Translations under genes and position numbers: made by a program
Shown here: piece by piece, positions 18,059 to 24,407 of the stretch
Layout of the letters: every line of letters starts with the position of its first letter
Numbering within the stretch: the stretch's first letter is position 1
Assembly (NCBI RefSeq): GCF_014205275.1
Contig: NZ_JACHND010000001.1
Location: 5,642,001-5,706,000 of the forward strand
Length of the DNA stretch: 64,000 nt
DNA from: Sphaerisporangium siamense
Lineage (GTDB): Bacteria; Actinomycetota; Actinomycetes; Streptosporangiales; Streptosporangiaceae
Direction of reading: 5' to 3'
The notes under the pieces: generated by a model
Databases searched by the model: none
What the model saw: the letters and a program-made list of their open reading frames with translations, nothing else
What the model was told of the DNA's origin: nothing

Positions 18059-18110
18059 CGGGACCGCCGCCCCCTCCGGCATGACCGCCGGGCCTTTTCT
18101 GGTCGCGGGT

Positions 18111-19289
18111 TCAGGCGGCCGGAGTGCTCATGTTCCGGGAGACCAGCCCGCGGGCGGACGGCGGGGCGGTGACCCAGGCGGCCTGGTCGGCCGGCGGCGG
18201 CGCCACCGGCAGGTGGACCACGGCCTGCGGCCGTCCGCCCAGGTTCAGCGCGTCCAGGATCAGCAGCGCGGCGCGCCCGTGCGCGGCGTCGGTGGCGAGC
18301 ACGAGGAGCCAGCCGTTGCCCTCGCCGGCGCCGCGCGGCGCGAACACCGGACGGTCCGCCGTCCAGCCCGGCGCCAGCTCCCGCGCCCGCCCGCCGCCCG
18401 CCGCCAGGTCGTGCCCGGCGAGCGCCCGCCCGCCGGCGGTCACGCCGAACACCATCTGGTGCCGGCGGCCGTCCAGGCGGCCGTCCACCGCGCCGTGGAC
18501 GAGCCCCTCGGCGAGCGTGCGCTCGGTGACGTCGCCGGTCACGGCGTCGAGCGTCCACCGGCGCACCGCGGACCCGGTGGGGGAGCCGGCGGGAGCGGTC
18601 TCGGAGAGGTCGTGGCGCACGGCGTCCACGACGACGCGGGGGCCGTCGTCGTAGGCGTTCACCACCTGCGTCACCCGGCACGCCTCGATCGTGAACCAGC
18701 GCGCCTCCCCGCCCGTCCGGGGCAGCAGGCCGAGGCGGGCGGGCCGCTCCGGCCGGGCACGGTAGGGGGAGCGGGCGCCCACCAGGGCCGCCGCGTGATC
18801 GTAGACGACGGGGAGGTCGAACACGACGACGTACCGGTCGGTCAGCGCCACCGCGGTCATCAGGGGAGCGCCGGCGAGCGGGAAGGACCGCGCGGCGCGG
18901 ACGCGGCCGTCGGCGCCGATGACCACGTGCTCGGCGTGGTCGCGGCCCGGGCGGGTGGCCACCGTGTGCCACTCGCCGGTGATGCGGTCGCGGACCGCCG
19001 GGGCGGCGCTCACCGTGCCGTCCCGCCCGTCCGTGCCGCGCCACGCGGCGGGCGGACGGGACGGCACGCCCTCGCCGGAGACCCTGAGCCACTGGGCGGC
19101 GCCGCCGGAGAGGCGCACGCCCGACACCAGGGCGCTCCCGCCGTCCCCGCCGGGATGCGGACCGGACCGCACGAACGCGCCGTCCAGTTCGGCGGGGATG
19201 ACGCCGTCGACGCGCAGCGGCTCGTCGCGGCCCGGGAAAGCGGGGGCCGTGACAGGGGTGATCGCCATGGAGCGCTCGGTCACTGTCAT
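18111..19289 (-). CDS. Carotenoid-cleavage-oxygenase family protein lacking the iron-ligand histidines
   Basis: A 392-residue member of the carotenoid oxygenase (RPE65/CCD) family, recognised by VIPAELDGAFVRSGPHP, TDRYVVVFDLPVVYD, RLGLLPR, ARWFTIEACRV, NAYDDG and GWLLVLATD. The family's four Fe(II)-ligand histidines appear replaced: TAH becomes SAA (Ala96), MMHDFALT becomes LMTAVALT (Thr145), FHxxNAY becomes TQVVNAY (Gln208) and FHGxWV becomes DQAAWV (Gln369). It is also shorter than usual (about 450-500) and has lost the WFDGDGM strand. It is probably not an iron dioxygenase; it may bind an isoprenoid or have a new chemistry. It is divergent from TetR. Confidence 0.85.
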   Translation of the reverse strand: MTVTERSMAITPVTAPAFPGRDEPLRVDGVIPAELDGAFVRSGPHPGGDGGSALVSGVRLSGGAAQWLRVSGEGVPSRPPAAWRGTDGRDGTVSAAPAVRDRITGEWHTVATRPGRDHAEHVVIGADGRVRAARSFPLAGAPLMTAVALTDRYVVVFDLPVVYDHAAALVGARSPYRARPERPARLGLLPRTGGEARWFTIEACRVTQVVNAYDDGPRVVVDAVRHDLSETAPAGSPTGSAVRRWTLDAVTGDVTERTLAEGLVHGAVDGRLDGRRHQMVFGVTAGGRALAGHDLAAGGGRARELAPGWTADRPVFAPRGAGEGNGWLLVLATDAAHGRAALLILDALNLGGRPQAVVHLPVAPPPADQAAWVTAPPSARGLVSRNMSTPAA

Positions 19290-19334
19290 GATCGGGCACC
19301 TCTCTTCTCGGACCGGTGGGCCGGACGCGTTGGC

Positions 19335-19368
19335 ATAACGCTGTTATGGAAAAAAATAACGCCGTTAT
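19335..19368. promoter_or_regulatory. Tandem TetR operators (ATAAC-N3-GTTAT twice)
   Basis: Two perfect inverted repeats, ATAACGCTGTTAT (19335-19347) and ATAACGCCGTTAT (19356-19368), lie in the divergent gap. Their centres are 21 bp apart, two helical turns, and the whole region GGCAT...ATGCC is itself an inverted repeat. This is a textbook layout for cooperative TetR dimers controlling both divergent genes. Confidence 0.8.
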
Positions 19369-19382
19369 GCCATACTGTCAAG

Positions 19383-20090
19383 GTGAGCCCACGACGATCG
19401 AAAGAGCAGAACCGGTCGGCCCTGGTCGACATCGCCGCCCGGCTGCTGGCCGGCGAGGGCCCCGAGGCCCTGTCCGCGCGCCGCATCGCCGCCGAGGCCG
19501 GAAGCTCGACCATGGCGGTGTACACCCACTTCGGCGGCATGAGCGGCCTCGTGCGCGAGATGGTGTACGAAGGCTTCGCCCGGCTCGAGACCTACTTCGC
19601 CCACGTCGGCCGCACGGACGACCCCGTCGCCGACATGACGCTGTTCGGCCGCGCCTACCGGCACAACGCGGTCGCCAACCCGCACCTGTACGCGGTCATG
19701 TTCGGCGGCGCGTCCCTCGGCGGCTTCTCCCTGTCCGCGGAGGACCGTCAGTACGGCCGCTACACGCTCAGCACCGTCGTCGAGTGCGCGATGCGCTGCA
19801 TCGAGGCCGGCCGCTTCCGCACCGGGGACGCCGAGCTGGTCGCCAACCAGCTCTGGACCGCCATCCACGGCCTGGTCACCCTGGAGCTCGGCGACTACCT
19901 CATCGCGCCCTGCGACGCCGACCGCGTCTTCGAGGCCCAGCTCGTCACGCTGATGGTCGGCGTCGGCGACACCGTCGAGGCCGCCACCCGCTCGGTGGCC
20001 TCGTCCGCCCCCCGCCTCGCCGCCGAGGTCCACGCCGCCCGCCCCCCGGTCTCCGCCGGCCCGTCTCCGGCGACCGGCCGTCCGGCCTGA
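19383..20090 (+). CDS. TetR family transcriptional regulator
   Basis: A 235-residue TetR protein starting at a GTG at 19383 (VSPRRSKEQNRSALVDIAARLL). The helix-turn-helix is PEALSARRIAAEAGSSTMAVYTHFGGMSGLVREM. A TetR_C-type ligand domain follows, with the conserved HGLVTLELGDYL stretch that marks the TetR_C_13/WHG group. The start codon lies 15 bp after the second operator, so it is surely autoregulated. The divergent carotenoid-oxygenase-like gene is the other target. Confidence 0.93.
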   Translation: MSPRRSKEQNRSALVDIAARLLAGEGPEALSARRIAAEAGSSTMAVYTHFGGMSGLVREMVYEGFARLETYFAHVGRTDDPVADMTLFGRAYRHNAVANPHLYAVMFGGASLGGFSLSAEDRQYGRYTLSTVVECAMRCIEAGRFRTGDAELVANQLWTAIHGLVTLELGDYLIAPCDADRVFEAQLVTLMVGVGDTVEAATRSVASSAPRLAAEVHAARPPVSAGPSPATGRPA

Positions 20091-20115
20091 CCTGCGACCG
20101 CGCTCCCGCCGCCTC

Positions 20116-20997
20116 CTATGGGGAGCCTGTCCTGACGTAGGTGAGGGTTCGCGCGTAGGGGCGGAAGCCGAGGGACCGGTAGAGCATCTGGGGCACCGGG
20201 TACGCCTCGTCCCCGCGGGGCGAGACGACGGCCATGCCGCCGCCCGCGTCCCGCAGCGCGCGCAGCGCGGCCAGGCACACCGCGCGGGACAGGCCGCGAC
20301 GGCGGTGCGACGGCACCGTGCCCACGGGCTCGATGAGGCCCACCCGCGTGCCGTCGTCGTACCAGACATGACAGTTCGCCACGAACTCCCCGTCCGGCGC
20401 CTCCACCACCCAGTCCAGGCCGGGCCGGTACGGCCAGGCGGCCATGACCGCGCGATAGGACTCCGTCGTCACGCGGCTGGAGTTCCACGCGTTCCGGTGC
20501 GCCGCGACGCGCCTCTCCAGGTCCTCCGCGCCGCGCACCGGCCGCGCGGTGTACCCCTCCGGCAGCACGGGCTCGGGCAGGCCGCGCAGCGAACGGGCGT
20601 GCGGGGCGAAACAGGGCCCGCCCTCCTGGAGCTCGTACCCGTGCCGCGTCAGAGCGGCGCGGACGTCCGCCTGGTTGTCCAGCGGGGTCACCGTCCGGAC
20701 GCCGCCGCCGGCCTGCTCGTCGAACCAGGCGAGCACCTCGCCGAGCAGCTCCGGCCGCGCCGGGTCCACCTCCAACCGAAGGTCGCCGGGCAGGTTCGCC
20801 CACGCCCACCCCACCACGCGCCCGCCGTCCTCCCACAGCGCGATCGGCCAGTCGGCGACCTCGGGGGTGTACATGAACCGTCCCCAGGCCAGGTCGCCGA
20901 CGTGCTGCGGGCTCGCCGGCGACCACACCCGCCCGGTCAGCTCCTGCATCGCCCGCAGGTCCGCGGGCCCGGCGTAACGCCGCATGATCGCCGTCAT
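20116..20997 (-). CDS. GNAT family N-acetyltransferase
   Basis: A 293-residue protein. The C-terminal half is a clear GNAT fold: EFVANCHVWYDDGTRVGLIEPVGTVPSHRRRGLSRAVCLAALRALRDAG contains the acetyl-CoA pyrophosphate loop (R/Q-x-x-G-x-A/S type). The N-terminal half has weaker GNAT features (MRRYAGPADLRAMQELTGRVW), so it is probably a tandem-GNAT protein. The acceptor is unknown. The ATG at 20997 is used, with an alternative ATG 12 bp inside. It stands alone, convergent with TetR. Confidence 0.88.
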   Translation of the reverse strand: MTAIMRRYAGPADLRAMQELTGRVWSPASPQHVGDLAWGRFMYTPEVADWPIALWEDGGRVVGWAWANLPGDLRLEVDPARPELLGEVLAWFDEQAGGGVRTVTPLDNQADVRAALTRHGYELQEGGPCFAPHARSLRGLPEPVLPEGYTARPVRGAEDLERRVAAHRNAWNSSRVTTESYRAVMAAWPYRPGLDWVVEAPDGEFVANCHVWYDDGTRVGLIEPVGTVPSHRRRGLSRAVCLAALRALRDAGGGMAVVSPRGDEAYPVPQMLYRSLGFRPYARTLTYVRTGSP

Positions 20998-21119
20998 GGG
21001 GATCTATCCTCCACGCTCCGGCCCCTCGCCGCGACACCGGGCCGCGAAGTCCTGGCCGTGGCCGTTGAACTGGGGAGACGTGGTGATTACCACGGGACCG
21101 CCGTGACGATAAAGCAGTC

Positions 21120-22205
21120 ATGGTGAAGGGTGTGCGCGACGTGGTCACCGGGGCATGTGTGCTGTTCGTGACGCTGGGCGGCGTACCAGGGCCCGTGGCG
21201 CGAGCCGCCGCCGACGGCTACGACACGGCGTGCGCCGCCCCCACCAGGACGCTCACCGGCGGCGGCACCGCCCCGCCGATCCGGGCCGGAGAGGTCGTGC
21301 TCTTCGCGTCGGGCGCCTACACCAGCGCGGCGGCGGTGCTGACCGGCGGCGGCGTCGCCTGTCTCGCGCCGGGGGCGACGTGGACGGTGAGCACCTTCGA
21401 CAACCCGGTCGGCTCGATCTACGTGCGCGGCAGGCTCGCCGTGGACACGTTCCTGGCCCTCATTCCCGGATTCCTGCTGGACAACGAGGGCGCCGTGTCG
21501 TTCGGCGCCGTCCTGCAGACCTCCTCGGACGCCATGCTGATCAACCACAAGGGGGCCACGTGGGAGGGCATCGGCTCCCAGTCGCTGCTCGGCACGTCGA
21601 GCCTGACCAACGACGGGACGATGAACCTGACCGGTTCGCTCACCCTGGCCGAGCAGAGCACGTTCACCAACACCGGCGAGGCGACCCTCGGCGCGTTCCA
21701 GAACGGGGCCACCACCACGAACACCGGCCACGTCACGGTGGAGGGGGGCGCCACGACGTCGGGCACCTTCGTCAACCGGTGCTGGGCCGACTTCCTGTTC
21801 GGCTACTCCTCCGAGGGCTCGACGGACAACGAAGGGGTGATCGTGGCCACCGGCGGCACCGTGAGCAGGATGGGCCTGTACATCTCCGGGCGGTACGCCG
21901 GTACCGCGACGTCGGTGACCAGCGGCAGCGACTTCCTCGTCACCTCCGCCGGCCTGACGACCGGCGCGGGCGGCTACCGCTTCACCGGCACGACGACGGT
22001 GCGGGGCAGTGTGATCGGAAATCCGCTCATCACCTTCTACGACACCACGCGGACCGGGAACCAGATCTTCGACGTGGTGACCGGCACGGTGACCAACGTG
22101 GTGCGGGCGGTGGTGCCCGCCCCCGACCCGGCCGTGCCGCCCGCCGGATGCGCCGCGGCCACGGCCGAGCTGTCGATCACCAAGGGGATCACGCCCGGGG
22201 GCTGA
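21120..22205 (+). CDS. Secreted beta-structured repeat protein with a DUF11-like C-terminal stub
   Basis: A 361-residue exported protein with signal peptide MVKGVRDVVTGACVLFVTLGGVPGPVARAAA. The body is a run of short Thr/Asn/Gly-rich strands (SLTNDGTMNLTGSLTLAEQSTFTNTGEATLGAF), as in right-handed beta-helix passenger-like proteins. The last residues, AELSITKGITPGG, match the opening strand of a DUF11 domain and then stop. Either this is a natural end or the gene has been split from the next one. It has no anchor of its own. Confidence 0.75.
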   Translation: MVKGVRDVVTGACVLFVTLGGVPGPVARAAADGYDTACAAPTRTLTGGGTAPPIRAGEVVLFASGAYTSAAAVLTGGGVACLAPGATWTVSTFDNPVGSIYVRGRLAVDTFLALIPGFLLDNEGAVSFGAVLQTSSDAMLINHKGATWEGIGSQSLLGTSSLTNDGTMNLTGSLTLAEQSTFTNTGEATLGAFQNGATTTNTGHVTVEGGATTSGTFVNRCWADFLFGYSSEGSTDNEGVIVATGGTVSRMGLYISGRYAGTATSVTSGSDFLVTSAGLTTGAGGYRFTGTTTVRGSVIGNPLITFYDTTRTGNQIFDVVTGTVTNVVRAVVPAPDPAVPPAGCAAATAELSITKGITPGG

Positions 22206-22297
22206 CCGGCCGTGCCCGCGGGCGGGGAACGGTGCGCCACCGGGCGTGGCGTGGGGCCATGGCGGGGGGTGCCGGTGTATAAATTCTGAGGCCCTCC

Positions 22298-23074
22298 GTG
22301 TTCTCGCTGGTCAACGACCTGAACGGCTGCTACGTGAAGAGATCGGACACCGGGTGGGCGATGGTCGCGGCATCGCTGGCGTGCCTCCCGGACCCCGCCG
22401 GAGCCGCCACCCCGCCGGGCGACACCGTGCGGGCCGGGCATGAGGTGGTGTACACCCTGACCGTCCGCAACGACGGGCCCGCGCCGGCGCGCGAGGTCGT
22501 CGTGCGCGATCCGATCGACGAGCGGCTGGAGTTCCGCTCGGCCACGCCGTCCTCCTGCGGCTACCGGGCGGGGACGCTGACGTGCGGTCTCGGACGGCTG
22601 GACGTCGGCGAGTCGGTCACCTTCGAATGGAGAGGGCGGGTCGCGCCCGACACCCCTGACGGCTACGTGCTGCACAACGTGGCGAAGGTCTCCACTCCGA
22701 CCCCGGAGGCCCGCCTCTCGAACAACACCGCGCACGCCCGGATCACCGTGGTCAACCGTCCCGCCACCGCACGGTCCACGGCGGAGGCGGCCTCCTCCGG
22801 AGCCACCGTGGAGACGAGCGCCAAGACGATCACGGTGGCCGAGCCCGGCACGGCGGGCGGCACCGCCGGCCCCGGCTCGGAGCCGTCCCCGAAGTCGCCC
22901 GCGAAGCCGTCCCCGCGGACGCGGGCGACGCCGGCCGGCGGCCCGGACGCCTCCGGGGGCCTGCCGTTCACCGGAGCGCTCGTCTGGCCGCCGGCGCTGG
23001 CGTCACTGCTGCTCGTCGCGGGGCTGGCCGTGCTGTGGGCCGTCCGCCGCAGGCGCGAGCCCCGAGGCGGATGA
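22298..23074 (+). CDS. DUF11-domain cell-surface protein with LPFTG sorting signal
   Basis: A 258-residue protein starting at a GTG at 22298 with a modest GAGG site; a TATAAAT box lies at 22278-22284. Residues about 45-150 form a DUF11 domain (VRAGHEVVYTLTVRNDGPAPAREVVVRDPIDERLEF, TCGLGRLDVGESVTF). A Pro/Thr/Ser-rich stalk follows, then LPFTG, a hydrophobic helix and the RRRR tail of a sortase substrate. The N-terminus (VFSLVNDLNGCYVKRSDTGW) is not a convincing signal peptide, which is odd for an anchored protein. Confidence 0.75.
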   Translation: MFSLVNDLNGCYVKRSDTGWAMVAASLACLPDPAGAATPPGDTVRAGHEVVYTLTVRNDGPAPAREVVVRDPIDERLEFRSATPSSCGYRAGTLTCGLGRLDVGESVTFEWRGRVAPDTPDGYVLHNVAKVSTPTPEARLSNNTAHARITVVNRPATARSTAEAASSGATVETSAKTITVAEPGTAGGTAGPGSEPSPKSPAKPSPRTRATPAGGPDASGGLPFTGALVWPPALASLLLVAGLAVLWAVRRRREPRGG

Positions 23075-23192
23075 CACGCGCGGACGTCCCGGGCGGCGTC
23101 CTCGTGGCCGGTGCCCGCCTCCGGCCGTCCGGGGGCCGGTGCCCGCCGCCCCGCCCTGGCGGGACGGCGAGCGCCTCACCGGCAGCAGGAGA

Positions 23193-24173
23193 TCACGCCG
23201 CGCGCACCGACTTGGTGATCGTCAGGTCCGAGACCCTGGTGATGGGCGTCTCGATCGTGACGCTGTCGTTGTCCGGGACCGGATCGGGGTTGTCGCCCGT
23301 GACGTTCGCGGTGTTGGTCACCGGCCCGGTCACGTCCGTGTCGACGGCCACGGTGAGCGTGACGCTCGTGGTGGCGTTCGCGGCGAGGTCGCCGACCTGG
23401 CAGGTCACCACGTTGCCTGTGGCGGCGCAGATCGACGGCGTGCTGGAGACGAACGCCACGCCGGCGGGCAGGGTGTCGGTGATGGTGACCCCCGTGTCGT
23501 CGGACGGCCCGTTGTTGGTGACGGTGAGGGTGTAGGTTCCCCCGGCGCCCGCGTTGAGCGTGCCGGCCGTCTTGCCGATCGCCAGGTCGGACCGGCGGGC
23601 GACGACGATGTTGGCGTTGTTGCTCTCCTTGGGGGTCGAGGTGTCGGACGTGACGCCGGACACGTTCGGGATGACGGTGCCCGCCGGGGTGTCCGGCCGC
23701 ACCCTCACCGTGATGTCCCAGTTCCGCGTGGCGCCCGCGGCGAGGGAGGCCAGGGTGCACGTGACCACCTGGCCAGCGGCCGAGCATCCGGCGGGCAGCG
23801 GTTGGACGATCTCCAGGCGGGGGTCCAGGGTGTCGGTCACGACCACGTTCGTGGCGTCGGCGGGTCCGGCGTTGGAGACGCTCAGCGTGTAGATGCCCTG
23901 GTTGCCGGCGATCACCGTGGCTTCGGGGTCCTCGCGCCTGAGCCGGAACGCCCGCGGCGGCCTGATCGCCAGCCTGCGGTGGGCGCGCAGGTGCGCGTCT
24001 CCCCGTGCGCTCACCCGCGGGCCGTCATGCCCGTTCCGCGCGGCCGGGCCGCCGGCGGCAGCGACGGCCGCGGCGGGGAGGAGCAGGAGCAAGGCGCAGG
24101 CCACCGCGCTCGCCATTCGTATCGGGCGGTCCGGAAGCAAGAGGGCTCTGACGAACAATGTCCTTTTTGCCAC
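23193..24173 (-). CDS. Secreted protein with two DUF11 repeats
   Basis: A 326-residue exported protein. I choose the GTG at 24173, which has a GAGAGG ribosome site; an upstream TTG is less likely. A signal sequence (MASAVACALLLLLPAAAVAAAG) follows a short basic lead. Two DUF11 repeats come next, each with the pattern YTLxVxNxGPxxxTxVxxTDTL and VTCxxxxLAAxAT. The chain ends at SDLTITKSVRAA, which is only the first strand of a third repeat. No sorting signal or membrane anchor is visible. It is convergent with the LPFTG protein. Confidence 0.88.
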   Translation of the reverse strand: MAKRTLFVRALLLPDRPIRMASAVACALLLLLPAAAVAAAGGPAARNGHDGPRVSARGDAHLRAHRRLAIRPPRAFRLRREDPEATVIAGNQGIYTLSVSNAGPADATNVVVTDTLDPRLEIVQPLPAGCSAAGQVVTCTLASLAAGATRNWDITVRVRPDTPAGTVIPNVSGVTSDTSTPKESNNANIVVARRSDLAIGKTAGTLNAGAGGTYTLTVTNNGPSDDTGVTITDTLPAGVAFVSSTPSICAATGNVVTCQVGDLAANATTSVTLTVAVDTDVTGPVTNTANVTGDNPDPVPDNDSVTIETPITRVSDLTITKSVRAA

Positions 24174-24407
24174 GATTATCCTCTCGATCTTCAAAGTGCT
24201 TAAGCGATATGCCCTCCCCGCACGATCAGGCCGCCGGACCGATACGGCATTTTGTCAATAGTTTGAGTTTCGCACTTTTGTGACAGCCGAACGCCATGAA
24301 CGCGGGCCGCGGCCGGTTCGGGCGCGCGGCGGGGCCGGCCGCCGTCCCGGTCTCACCGGAGGCGCGAGCCCCGCCGCCACATCCCGCCGGAACCTTTCCC
24401 GGCGCGC

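Noticed and set aside
24194-24194. TTG start for the two-repeat DUF11 protein
   Set aside because: The GTG seven codons later at 24173 has a well-placed GAGAGG site; the TTG does not.
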